Source of the DNA: Massilia mucilaginosa
Lineage (GTDB): Bacteria > Pseudomonadota > Gammaproteobacteria > Burkholderiales > Burkholderiaceae_D
Length of the DNA: 64,000 nucleotides
NCBI RefSeq assembly: GCF_011682145.1
Contig: NZ_WHJH01000006.1
Span: forward strand, 152,559-216,558
Direction: 5' to 3'
Positions 16,364-23,972 of this stretch are shown here, piece by piece; the stretch's first letter is position 1, and the number at the start of each line of letters is the position of its first letter. The position numbers were made by a program, and so were the translations under genes. The notes beneath the pieces are model-generated. The model was not told the DNA's origin. It made no database searches and was given only the letters and a program-made list of their open reading frames with translations.

Positions 16364-17569
16364 ATGCCACTCGCACTCTGGGCGCTGACACTCAGCGCTT
16401 TCGCCATCGGGACCACCGAATTCGTCATCGTCGGCCTCATTCCCACCATTGCCGCCAGCCTCGGCGTATCGCTTCCCTCGGCCGGCTTGCTGGTGAGCCT
16501 GTATGCGCTTGGCGTGGCCATCGGCGCGCCGGTGCTGACCGCCCTCACCGGCCGCGTGCCGCGCAAGCACTTGCTGCTGGGTTTGATGGCACTGTTCACC
16601 CTGGGCAACCTGGTGGCCTGGATGGCGCCCGGCTACTACGCCCTGATGGCCGCGCGCGTGCTGACCGGCCTGGCGCACGGCGTGTTTTTCTCGATCGGCT
16701 CCACCATCGCCACCAGCCTGGTCGGCAAAGAAAAAGCCGCCAGCGCCATTGCCCTGATGTTTACCGGCCTGACCGTCGCGCTGGTCACCGGCGTGCCGCT
16801 GGGAACCTGGATCGGACAGAGTTTCGGCTGGCAATCGACCTTTCTTGCGGTCTCGCTGCTGGGAGTGATTGCGTTCATCGGCAGCTATGTCCTGGTGCCG
16901 TCGACCATCGCCATGAGCCCACCGGCGAGCCTGCTCACGCAACTGGCCGTGCTCAGGAAACCGCGCCTGCTGCTGGTGTATGCCATGACCACCCTCGGCT
17001 ACGGCGGCACGTTCATCGCGTTCACCTATCTGGCGCCGATCCTGCAGGACGTGTCAGGCTTCTCGGCGTCGAGCGTGAGCCTGGTGATGCTGGTGTACGG
17101 CGTGTCGGTTGCGTTCGGCAATATCTGGGGCGGCAAACTGGCCGACAAGAAAGGCCCGATCAAGGCCTTGCAGATTGTCTTTGCGCTGCTGGCCGCCGTC
17201 TTGCTGTTGCTGACGTTTACTGCATCGAACACGTGGCTGGCGCTGGGCACGGTGCTGCTGTGGGGCGCGGTGGCGTTCGGCAATGTGCCGGGATTGCAGG
17301 TCTATGTGGTGCAGCGCGCCGAGCGTGACGCGCCGCAGGCGGTCGACGTGGCATCGGGCCTGAATATCGCCGCATTCAACGTCGGCATCGCCCTCGGCGC
17401 CTGGGGCGGCGGGCTGATCGTGGCGCACCTGGGCCTGATGGCCACGCCATGGATCGGCGCCATTGTCGTGGTCGGCGCGCTGGGACTGACCACGCTCGCT
17501 GGCTGGCTGGACCGTCGCGACGGGCTGGTGCATGTGGCGGGCACAAGCCGCGCGGTCGGGGCGCACTAG
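16364..17569 (+). CDS. MFS transporter, DHA1 (AraJ-like) family
   Basis: 401-residue inner-membrane transporter with 12 predicted helices. The start of helix 1 (ALWALTLSAFAIGTTEFVIV) and the cytoplasmic loop GRVPRKHLLLGL after helix 2 are typical of the AraJ/sugar-efflux and drug-efflux DHA1 group, which use the proton gradient to export sugars or drugs. A second conserved loop (GGKLADKKGPIKAL) sits at the start of the second half. The ATG at 16364 has GGAG five bases upstream. It is controlled in all likelihood by the divergent LysR. The exported compound is not evident. Confidence 0.9.
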   Translation: MPLALWALTLSAFAIGTTEFVIVGLIPTIAASLGVSLPSAGLLVSLYALGVAIGAPVLTALTGRVPRKHLLLGLMALFTLGNLVAWMAPGYYALMAARVLTGLAHGVFFSIGSTIATSLVGKEKAASAIALMFTGLTVALVTGVPLGTWIGQSFGWQSTFLAVSLLGVIAFIGSYVLVPSTIAMSPPASLLTQLAVLRKPRLLLVYAMTTLGYGGTFIAFTYLAPILQDVSGFSASSVSLVMLVYGVSVAFGNIWGGKLADKKGPIKALQIVFALLAAVLLLLTFTASNTWLALGTVLLWGAVAFGNVPGLQVYVVQRAERDAPQAVDVASGLNIAAFNVGIALGAWGGGLIVAHLGLMATPWIGAIVVVGALGLTTLAGWLDRRDGLVHVAGTSRAVGAH

Positions 17570-17575
17570 GCGTGG

Positions 17576-18286
17576 TCAGCGGTCCAGCTCCGGATAATGC
17601 CGGAAAATCCCCTCTTCGTTGAACGCAATCCGGCGCTTCGACGCCAGGTAGGCGGCAATATTCGGCCGCTGCGCCACCTGATCGTGCAAGGCCACCAGCC
17701 CCGGATAGTCGCCTTCCAGCCGCTTCATTGCCTTGGGAAACGCATAGCGCAAGCCCTCCATCACCTGGAACATCGACAAATCCGCATAGGACAGACGCGT
17801 GCCCACCAAAAAGCCGCCGCGGCGCGTGGGCTGCCGCAGCACGCCCTCGAAGTAAGACAAGAACTTGGGTATCCGGTTCCCCAAAAAGTCGGCGGCGCGC
17901 CGTTTGGCCTCCTTTTTCTGGTCTTCGTAGTACCGCGACACGCCCACCGGATGGTGCGTATCGTGCGCTTCGTTGACGAGGTCGGCAATGGTCAGTTGCA
18001 ACTGATGGGTCCACAGGCGGCCCGCTTGCGCCCGTGGCGCCAGGCCGTGGCGCGCGCCCAGATACAGCAACATGTTCGCCGTCTGGCCAATGGTCAGGGC
18101 GTCGGCCTTGAGAAACGGCGGCGCGAACGCCGGGGTCGCCTGAGCGGCAAGCGCGGCCGCGACTTTGTCGGCGCCGTTTTTCTGGCGCCCGACGTCCACA
18201 TACGCCACGCCCGCTTCCTCCAGCGCCAGGCGAACGAATTCGCCGCGTCCCTGGAGCGTCGGCCAGTAGTAAAGTTCGTACGTCAT
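17576..18286 (-). CDS. Glutathione S-transferase family protein
   Basis: 236-residue cytoplasmic protein. The N-terminal thioredoxin-like domain begins YELYYWPTLQGRGEFVRLAL, with Tyr near residue 6-7 in the place of the catalytic Tyr of sigma-type GSTs, and shows the usual Pro after the beta strand and a glutathione-site ALTIGQTANMLLYLG. The C-terminal all-helical domain follows from about residue 85 and ends with the NIAAYLASKRR motif common in this class. The GGGAGG site ahead of the ATG at 18286 supports the start. Function is conjugation or reduction with glutathione; the substrate is unknown. It converges on the MFS gene and is divergent from the SRPBCC gene. Confidence 0.85.
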   Translation of the reverse strand: MTYELYYWPTLQGRGEFVRLALEEAGVAYVDVGRQKNGADKVAAALAAQATPAFAPPFLKADALTIGQTANMLLYLGARHGLAPRAQAGRLWTHQLQLTIADLVNEAHDTHHPVGVSRYYEDQKKEAKRRAADFLGNRIPKFLSYFEGVLRQPTRRGGFLVGTRLSYADLSMFQVMEGLRYAFPKAMKRLEGDYPGLVALHDQVAQRPNIAAYLASKRRIAFNEEGIFRHYPELDR

Positions 18287-18428
18287 CGCGCCTCCCGTGC
18301 GTGGATCGCTTGTGCGGCGATTATCGCCGATTCGCTTGAACAGGCCGCGCACGCCGTGCTAATCTGCCAATGCTGCCAATCCGACAGCGCCTGCTCCAAC
18401 CTAACCGATATATACAAGGGGAACGCAC

Positions 18429-18956
18429 ATGATCAGAAGGATCGCACTGGTGCTGGTGGTCTTGATCATTGGCATTCTGGGCATGGCGGCGATGCAGCCG
18501 GACACATTTTCCGTGACCCGTTCGGTAGCCATCCAGGCGCCGCCGGAGAAAATCCTGGGCCTGGTCGGCGATTTCCGGCAGTGGCAGAGCTGGTCGCCAT
18601 GGGAACGGCTCGACCCAAGCATGCAGCGCGTCCACAGCGGCGCGCCGAGCGGCAAAGGCGCGCTGTACGCGTGGACCGGCAATGACGACGTCGGCGCCGG
18701 CAGGATGGAAATCATCGAATTCGCGCCGCCGGCCAAAGTCGTGATCAAGCTCGATTTCATCAAGCCGTTCGAAACGTCCAACATGACCGAATTCACGCTC
18801 GTGCCCAAGGATGGGCAAACGCAGGTGAGCTGGACCATGTCCGGTCCGATGCCCTTCATCTCGAAAGTCATGAGCGTCTTCATGAGCATGGACCGGATCA
18901 TCGGCAAGGATTTCGACAAAGGACTGGCCAACCTGAAAGCCGTGGCGGAAAAGTAG
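18429..18956 (+). CDS. Membrane-anchored SRPBCC (START-like) domain protein
   Basis: 175-residue protein with one N-terminal membrane helix (residues 5-21, IALVLVVLIIGILGMAAM) and a SRPBCC/polyketide-cyclase-like ligand-binding domain: FSVTRSVAIQAPPEKILGLV, then FRQWQSWSPWE and a C-terminal helix ending LANLKAVAEK. The fold binds hydrophobic ligands; with the anchor the domain would sit outside the inner membrane. AGGGG is placed 8 bases before the ATG. A TTGAAC/TAATCT pair with 18-base spacing at 18336-18365 is a possible promoter. No specific ligand can be named. The next gene, a YqhD-type reductase, follows after 98 bases and could be read through. Confidence 0.82.
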   Translation: MIRRIALVLVVLIIGILGMAAMQPDTFSVTRSVAIQAPPEKILGLVGDFRQWQSWSPWERLDPSMQRVHSGAPSGKGALYAWTGNDDVGAGRMEIIEFAPPAKVVIKLDFIKPFETSNMTEFTLVPKDGQTQVSWTMSGPMPFISKVMSVFMSMDRIIGKDFDKGLANLKAVAEK

Positions 18957-19054
18957 CGCGCCGGGATGCGCCGCGTTTTTGGGCCGTTCCCCGCAAGAAT
19001 CCCGTGCTTGAGCGATAATCGTGCATCATCATCGAGCCAACACGAGGATCCATT

Positions 19055-20212
19055 TTGCTTAACTTCGACTTCTACAATCCGACCCAGATCCTGTTCGGCC
19101 AGGGCCAGATCGCCGCGATTTCCAAACACATTCCCGCGTCCGCGCGCGTGCTGCTGGTGTATGGCGGCGGCAGCATCAAACAGAACGGCGTCCACGACGA
19201 GGTCATGGCCGCGCTGGCCGGCTTTACCGTCACCGAATTCGCAGGCATCGAACCGAATCCCAGCTACGAAACGCTGATGCGCGCCATCGCCCAGGTCAAG
19301 GCCGAGAAAATCGACTTCCTGCTCGCCGTGGGCGGCGGCTCGGTCATCGACGGCACCAAGTTCATCGCCGCCGGCGCCCTGCTCGACGCCGACCCGTGGA
19401 CCATCCTCGAAAAGCGCGGATCGAACATCACCGCCGCCCTGCCGTTCGGCGCGGTGCTGACCCTGCCCGCCACCGGCTCCGAAATGAACAGCGGCGGCGT
19501 CGTCACCCGCAAGTCGACCCACGAGAAGTTTTCGTTCATGAGCCGCAAATGCTTCCCCGCCTTCGCCGTGCTCGATCCGAGCAAAACCTATTCGCTGCCC
19601 ACGCGCCAGGTCGGCAACGGCGTGGTGGACGCCTTTGCGCACGTGATGGAACAGTACATGACCTACCCGGTGGGCGCCAAAGTCCAGGACCGCTTTGCCG
19701 AAGGCCTGCTGCTCACGCTCATCGAAGAAGGTCCGCAGGCGCTGGCCAATCCGGATGATTACGACGTGCGCGCCAACATCATGTGGACCGCCACCCTGGC
19801 CTTGAATGGCCTGATCGGCGCCGGCGTGCCGCAGGACTGGGCCACCCACATGATCGGCCACGAGCTGACCGCGCTGCACAACCTCGATCACGCGCAAACG
19901 CTGGCCGTCGTCCTGCCAAGCATGCTGCGCGTACGCAAGGAAGCCAAGCGCGCCAAGCTGCTGCAATTCGCCGAGCGCGTATGGAACCTGTCCGGCGGCG
20001 ACGAAGACACCCGCATCGAGGCGGCCATCACCCGCACCGAAGAATTCTTCGAACAGATGGGCGTCAAGACCCGCCTCGGCGACTACGGCCTGGGCGCGAA
20101 GGACGTCGACGGCGTGCTGGCTGCTTTAGAGGCGCACCGCATGGTCAAACTCGGCGAGCAGCGCGACGTCACGCTCGAGGTCAGCCGCAAAGTACTGGAA
20201 ATGAGCCTGTAA
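19055..20212 (+). CDS. yqhD: NADPH-dependent aldehyde reductase, YqhD type (iron-containing alcohol dehydrogenase)
   Basis: 385-residue cytosolic enzyme, collinear with E. coli YqhD over its full length; it reduces short and lipid-derived aldehydes with NADPH. Nucleotide motif AVGGGSVIDGTKFIA; metal ligands Asp and His in VVDAFAHVMEQYM, His in GHELTALHN and His in LDHAQTLAVVLP, spaced as expected for the group III metal-dependent dehydrogenases. The start is TTG at 19055 with GAGGA seven bases upstream; no ATG gives the conserved N-terminus NFDFYNPTQILFG. It is followed by the TPP riboswitch of the next gene, which begins a separate transcript. Role in aldehyde detoxification is by family. 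Confidence 0.93.
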   Translation: MLNFDFYNPTQILFGQGQIAAISKHIPASARVLLVYGGGSIKQNGVHDEVMAALAGFTVTEFAGIEPNPSYETLMRAIAQVKAEKIDFLLAVGGGSVIDGTKFIAAGALLDADPWTILEKRGSNITAALPFGAVLTLPATGSEMNSGGVVTRKSTHEKFSFMSRKCFPAFAVLDPSKTYSLPTRQVGNGVVDAFAHVMEQYMTYPVGAKVQDRFAEGLLLTLIEEGPQALANPDDYDVRANIMWTATLALNGLIGAGVPQDWATHMIGHELTALHNLDHAQTLAVVLPSMLRVRKEAKRAKLLQFAERVWNLSGGDEDTRIEAAITRTEEFFEQMGVKTRLGDYGLGAKDVDGVLAALEAHRMVKLGEQRDVTLEVSRKVLEMSL

Positions 20213-20272
20213 GCCGCACCACGCACCGCTGGCGCGGGCCTTCTGCACACCCGCCAGCTGTGATAAAATCGA

Positions 20273-20350
20273 CCTTCGCTAGGGGTCCTGGAATGTATTT
20301 TCCGGGTGAGAGATACCCTCCGTACCTGATCTGGATAATGCCAGCGAAGG
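20273..20350 (+). promoter_or_regulatory. TPP riboswitch (THI element)
   Basis: Thiamine-pyrophosphate aptamer in the leader of the TonB receptor gene. Closing helix P1 is CCTTCGCT (20273-20280) with AGCGAAGG (20343-20350). Conserved THI-box parts are all present: GGGG after P1, CCGGGTGAGAGATACCC (P2/P3 with the GAGA turn), ACCTGATCTGGATAATGCCA (P4/P5 region). A -10-like TAAAAT sits just upstream (20264-20269). The gene start follows 97 bases after the aptamer. No clear T-tailed terminator was found in that stretch, so control may act on translation or through an unrecognised hairpin. TPP should shut off the receptor. Confidence 0.95.
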
Positions 20351-20446
20351 AAAGCGCAAAGTAGTTCCCTCCTTTGTTTGCTCCCCCCGTTGGCTCCGGC
20401 TTTTTCAAGCAACGCCCCGCACGCCGGCGCGTAATACGAGCACACT

Positions 20447-22555
20447 ATGTCATCGCCAAAATTCAAGCAGTCCGTCACCGCCCTGGCCATCGTCCAGGCA
20501 TTCGCCTTTTCCGCCCACGCGCAAACGAGCTCGCAATCGATGCCTGAAGTCGTCGTCACAGGCGCCAAGCAGGTCGCTGCCGACCGCGCCGGCGTGGCCG
20601 GATTCTCCGACACGCCGCTGCTGTACACGCCGGCCACGGTGGTCTCCATCGGGCGCGAGCAGATGCAGGACTACAGCATCCGCAACAGCACCGACGCCAT
20701 GAAGTTCGACGCCAGCGTCAGCGACTCGTACAACGCCGTCGGCTACGCCGAACAGTTCTCGATCCGCGGCTTCATGCTCGACAACGGCGCCAGCTACCGC
20801 AAGGATGGCATCGCCATCTCGGGCGACACCCAGATCCCGCTCGAAAACAAGGAGCGCATCGAAATCCTCAAGGGCTTGTCGGGCCTGCAGGCTGGCGTGA
20901 CCGCGCCGGGCGGCATCGTCAACTACGCGCTCAAACGCCCGACCGCGGCGCCACTGCGCTCGGTCACCGTGGAAGCGCGCGAGCGCGGCACCGTGTACGG
21001 CGCGGTCGACCTGGGCGGCCGCTTCGACGACAAGCGCTTCGGCTACCGCGTCAACGCCGCCGGCGAGCGCCTGCGTTCCTACGTCAAGGGCGCCGACGGC
21101 GAGCGCTCGTTCGTCTCGGGCGCGTTCGACTGGCAGATCTCGCCGCAGGCGCTGCTGCAGCTCGACATGGACTACCAGAAGAAATCGCAGATCACCGCGC
21201 CGGGCTACCAGCTCATTCGCGGCGTCGCGCTGCCGACCAATATCTCGGCCAAGACCCTGTTGAACAACCAGCCGTGGACCAAGCCGGTCGACACGCGCAG
21301 CAGCAATATCGGCCTGCGCTTCGAATACCAGATCAACGACGCCTGGCGCACCACCGTCAGCGCCAACAAGCACGAATTCAAGCGCGACGACTTCACCGCA
21401 TTCCCTTACGGCTGCGGCAACGAAGGCGAAGGCTTCTATCCGGGTTACTGCACCAATGGCGACTACGACGTCTACGACTACCAGAGCGTGGGCGAGCGCA
21501 AGTCGCCGCTCGGCGCGCAGGCCCTATTGCAAGGCAAGTTCGCCACCGGCGCGATCGGCCACGAGCTGACCTTCGGCGCGACCTACCTGGAACGCAGCGA
21601 CAAGGCGGGCGAATATGTGTACGACTACGTCGGCTTCAGCAATATCTACAACAACCTGGCCGTGCCGCCGGTCGACGCCAGCCGCGTCACCGGACCGCTG
21701 ACCGAGCGCCGCAACGACCATGAACGCGGCTTTGTGGTGCAGGATATCCTGTCGCTGGGCGCGCAGTTCAAGCTGCACACCGGCTTGCGCTACGTCGGCA
21801 TCAAGCGCAATGCGACCACCGACACCACCTTCCTGCTGCCGAACGTCGCGCTGGTGTACAACCCGACGCCCGACTGGACGGTGTACGGCTCGCTGGCGCA
21901 CGGCATGGAGCACGGCGGCGTGGCGCCCAAGCGCACCGCCAACGAATTCGCCTCGCTCGCGCCGAGCCGCTCGAAGCAGGTCGAGTTTGGCGTCAAGGCC
22001 ATGGTCAATGATGCGCTCAGCATGTCGGCGTCGGTGTTCAGCATCGTCAAGGGGCTGGAGTACACCAACGCGGCCAATACCTTCGTGCGCAGCGGCGAAC
22101 AACAGCACAATGGACTGGAACTGGCTGCGCAGGGCAAGGCTGGCAAGGACCTGAAATACAGCGTCTCGCTGATGGCGCTCGATACGCAGCAGGAAGGCAC
22201 CGGCAGCGCCTCGCTGGACGGCAAGCGCGTGACCAATGTACCGAAATTCAAGACGGCGGCCGTGCTGGAATACGCGGTGCCGGCGGTGCCCGGCCTGAAG
22301 GTGAACGGGATGTGGCAGTACACCGGCAAGAAGGCGTTCGATATCGAGAACAAGACGCTGGTGCCAGGGTACAGCGTGTTCAATCTGGGCGGCGCGTACG
22401 CAACCCGCATCGCGGGTGTATCGACGACGGTGCGCGCGACGCTGGACAACGTGGCCGACAAGTTCTACTGGCGCGATGTGACGCAGGAGTTGGGCGGCTA
22501 TCTGCTACCGGGTGCTCCGCGCACGGTACGGGTGTCGGCGCAGTTCGACTTCTAA
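20447..22555 (+). CDS. TonB-dependent receptor, TPP-riboswitch controlled (candidate thiamine receptor)
   Basis: 702-residue outer-membrane receptor of the siderophore-receptor style. Signal peptide at residues 1-25 (ending AFAFSAHA), TonB box region MPEVVVTGA, plug domain about 45-165 (SIRGFMLDNG, IEILKGLSGLQAG, PGGIVNYALKRP), then a 22-strand barrel ending in the C-terminal Phe of VRVSAQFDF required for outer-membrane assembly. Sequence class alone suggests iron-siderophore uptake, but the TPP riboswitch right upstream implies that it imports thiamine or a derivative. A thiamine role is therefore inference from regulation. The spacing before the ATG lacks a strong Shine-Dalgarno (GAGC only), as expected if the leader controls access. 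The gene converges on the kinase/PnuC pair. Confidence 0.9.
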   Translation: MSSPKFKQSVTALAIVQAFAFSAHAQTSSQSMPEVVVTGAKQVAADRAGVAGFSDTPLLYTPATVVSIGREQMQDYSIRNSTDAMKFDASVSDSYNAVGYAEQFSIRGFMLDNGASYRKDGIAISGDTQIPLENKERIEILKGLSGLQAGVTAPGGIVNYALKRPTAAPLRSVTVEARERGTVYGAVDLGGRFDDKRFGYRVNAAGERLRSYVKGADGERSFVSGAFDWQISPQALLQLDMDYQKKSQITAPGYQLIRGVALPTNISAKTLLNNQPWTKPVDTRSSNIGLRFEYQINDAWRTTVSANKHEFKRDDFTAFPYGCGNEGEGFYPGYCTNGDYDVYDYQSVGERKSPLGAQALLQGKFATGAIGHELTFGATYLERSDKAGEYVYDYVGFSNIYNNLAVPPVDASRVTGPLTERRNDHERGFVVQDILSLGAQFKLHTGLRYVGIKRNATTDTTFLLPNVALVYNPTPDWTVYGSLAHGMEHGGVAPKRTANEFASLAPSRSKQVEFGVKAMVNDALSMSASVFSIVKGLEYTNAANTFVRSGEQQHNGLELAAQGKAGKDLKYSVSLMALDTQQEGTGSASLDGKRVTNVPKFKTAAVLEYAVPAVPGLKVNGMWQYTGKKAFDIENKTLVPGYSVFNLGGAYATRIAGVSTTVRATLDNVADKFYWRDVTQELGGYLLPGAPRTVRVSAQFDF

Positions 22556-22563
22556 GCACCGCC

Positions 22564-22602
22564 CTGCAGACCGTCGTTCCTGGCAGGGACGACGGCCTGC
22601 AG
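22564..22602. terminator. Hairpin after the TonB receptor gene
   Basis: CTGCAG repeats at 22564-22569 and 22597-22602 enclose the arms CCGTCGTTCC (22571-22580) and GGGACGACGG (22586-22595) with one G-T pair and a 5-base loop. Lies 9 bases past the receptor stop and directly abuts the inverted-repeat element at 22603. No T-run. Confidence 0.6.
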
Positions 22603-22767
22603 CTTAGGAGACGTGAAAGAATTACTGTGGCATTTGGGCGGTTCTGACGGGATGCGATGCAAGGCGCGAGGAGGAGTCATAGCGAGCTATGGCGACGACG
22701 AGCAACGCCGCAGCGCGCCCGCCAGAACCGATCCAAATGTTACAGTAATTCTTGAACGACTCCTTAG
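22603..22767. repeat. Structured inverted-repeat element, copy A
   Basis: Imperfect inverted repeat of about 165 bp: arms start CTTAGGAGACGTGAAAGAA and end in its near-complement, share ATTACTGTGGCATTTGG-like stems with few mismatches, and enclose a core at 22659-22709. The core has GCAAGGCGCGAGGAGG, a short hairpin tip (CATAG/CTATG) and ACGACGAGCAACGCC. The same core, in reverse orientation and with a different tip and different stems, occurs at 63753-63802. The element overlaps the TAA of the kinase gene at 22764-22766 and separates it from the TonB gene. Confidence 0.8.
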
Positions 22768-23285
22768 CGCAGGGATGCAAGCAGGCGTACTGCCTGCGTC
22801 ATTCGATCTTCCAGGCTCCCCGTCACCAGCGAATACGCGATCTCCCGCTCATCGAGCACCTGAACCACCTGCTCATGAATCGTCTGGCGCACCGCCTCCG
22901 ATTCGCGCTGCAATCCGTCCGCTTCCCACGGCCCGTCCGGCGCCGTCACGAACGTCATCGCGTAGTCATGGCGCAGCTCAAGCACCGACAACTGCGCATC
23001 GACCCGGTTCCAGTACCAGCGGCTGTAAATGGCCGTCATCAGCGGCGTGGTGTCGCAAAACAGAAAGCGCGTCGCCTGGCGCGCCGCCGCGTCTTCGCGC
23101 GCCATCTGGGTCAGCGCGATTGTGTACTGATCTTCCTCGCGCGGCACGCGCCCCGTGGTATCGACAAACTCGCGCAGATACTCAGGCACCCATACGGTGC
23201 CGAAATGCGACGCCAGCGACGACGCCAGCGTCGACTTCCCCGACGATTCAGCCCCCAGGATGGCGACCCGCAAAACCGGCATCAT
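22764..23285 (-). CDS. NadR-like P-loop kinase (ribosylnicotinamide-kinase type)
   Basis: 173-residue P-loop ATPase/kinase (AAA_28 type). Walker A is GAESSGKSTLASS near residue 12; EYLREFVDTTGRVPREED and FCDTTPLMTAIYSRWYW follow as in the kinase domain of NadR; the lid-like PDGPWEADGLQRE matches the NadR motif before the C-terminal strand. By family it phosphorylates nicotinamide riboside, but a different vitamin substrate is possible given the neighbour genes. The start codon ATG at 23285 overlaps the TGA of pnuC (ATGA), a clear operon. The stop lies inside the inverted-repeat element shared with the TonB gene's end. Confidence 0.85.
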   Translation of the reverse strand: MMPVLRVAILGAESSGKSTLASSLASHFGTVWVPEYLREFVDTTGRVPREEDQYTIALTQMAREDAAARQATRFLFCDTTPLMTAIYSRWYWNRVDAQLSVLELRHDYAMTFVTAPDGPWEADGLQRESEAVRQTIHEQVVQVLDEREIAYSLVTGSLEDRMTQAVRLLASLR

Positions 23286-23878
23286 GGCTTGCCGCCCGCG
23301 GCGCGTGCCCAGGTGCGCCATCCGAACACCGCCATCACCACGAACGCCGCATACAGCACCGCCGTCGCATGCAGGTCCTTGTGGATGTACAGGCCGACAT
23401 ACAGCACATCGACCACGATCCACACGATCCAGTTTTCGACCTTCTTGCGCGACAAAAGCAGCTGCCCGAGCAAGCTGCCCGCCGTCAAAAAACCATCGAT
23501 ATGCGGCACGTCGGTATCGGTGAATGTGCGCAGCGCATAGCCGATCGCGGCGAACAGCACCAGCCAGCCGAGCATCCCGCCGATCCAGCCGGCGGGGCTC
23601 GACCACGTCGCCGTGAGCGGCGCATGCTGCTCGCCGCCATACAGCCACTGATACCAGCCCCATACCGACACGGCGATGAACACGCCTTGCAAGCCCATGT
23701 CGCCGTACAGGCGCGCGTTAAGGAAGACAATGCCGTAGACCGCCGACGAGGCGATCGCGAACAGCCACGCCCAGTGAGTCTGGCGAATATTGAGTACAAC
23801 GGTGATGACCGACAGGACCAGCGCTGTCAGTTCGAGCGGTGTGGTGGCCAGGCCAAGCAGGACAAAAGGATCGTTCAT
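23282..23878 (-). CDS. pnuC: PnuC-family vitamin transporter (nicotinamide riboside or thiamine)
   Basis: 198-residue integral membrane protein with seven predicted helices, the PnuC fold. Recognisable stretches: VLNIRQTHWAWLFAIASSAV near the start, and KVENWIVWIVVDVLYVGLYI in the second half, the region that lines the substrate site in known structures. PnuC proteins carry nicotinamide riboside by facilitated diffusion; the related PnuT proteins carry thiamine. The fused-by-overlap kinase would trap the substrate by phosphorylation. The nearby TPP-controlled receptor makes thiamine a serious alternative, although no THI element precedes this operon itself. The ATG at 23878 lacks a clear Shine-Dalgarno. 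Confidence 0.85.
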   Translation of the reverse strand: MNDPFVLLGLATTPLELTALVLSVITVVLNIRQTHWAWLFAIASSAVYGIVFLNARLYGDMGLQGVFIAVSVWGWYQWLYGGEQHAPLTATWSSPAGWIGGMLGWLVLFAAIGYALRTFTDTDVPHIDGFLTAGSLLGQLLLSRKKVENWIVWIVVDVLYVGLYIHKDLHATAVLYAAFVVMAVFGWRTWARAAGGKP

Positions 23879-23899
23879 ACGGAGGGAGTGGCGGAAAGT

Positions 23900-23922
23900 G
23901 GCGCAATTGTAGCGTATGCGCC
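23900..23922 (-). promoter_or_regulatory. Candidate operator around the pnuC -10 box
   Basis: GGCGCA (23900-23905) and TGCGCC (23917-23922) form a perfect inverted repeat with an 11-base spacer that contains TACAAT on the minus strand (23911-23906), a good -10 box placed about 28 bases before the pnuC ATG. The -35 region is weak. A repressor or activator site for vitamin-salvage control is plausible. Confidence 0.4.
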
Positions 23923-23933
23923 GCTTTCCAAAA

Positions 23934-23954
23934 GGTGGGGACGGCATCCCCACC
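23934..23954 (-). terminator. Rho-independent terminator after the S46 peptidase gene
   Basis: On the minus strand an 8-bp stem GGTGGGGA/TCCCCACC with a 5-base loop is followed by TTTT (the complement of AAAA at 23930-23933). It starts 18 bases past the stop of the peptidase gene and also insulates the pnuC promoter. Confidence 0.7.
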
Positions 23955-23972
23955 CCAACTGCTTTACCCGGC

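Noticed and set aside
20351..20446. Intrinsic terminator as expression platform of the TPP riboswitch
   Set aside because: A GGCTTTTTC stretch is present, but I could not find a stable stem directly before it; left open.
22613..22767. Plus-strand frame running through element A
   Set aside because: The stretch is an inverted repeat, and its translation has no coding character; explained by the element.
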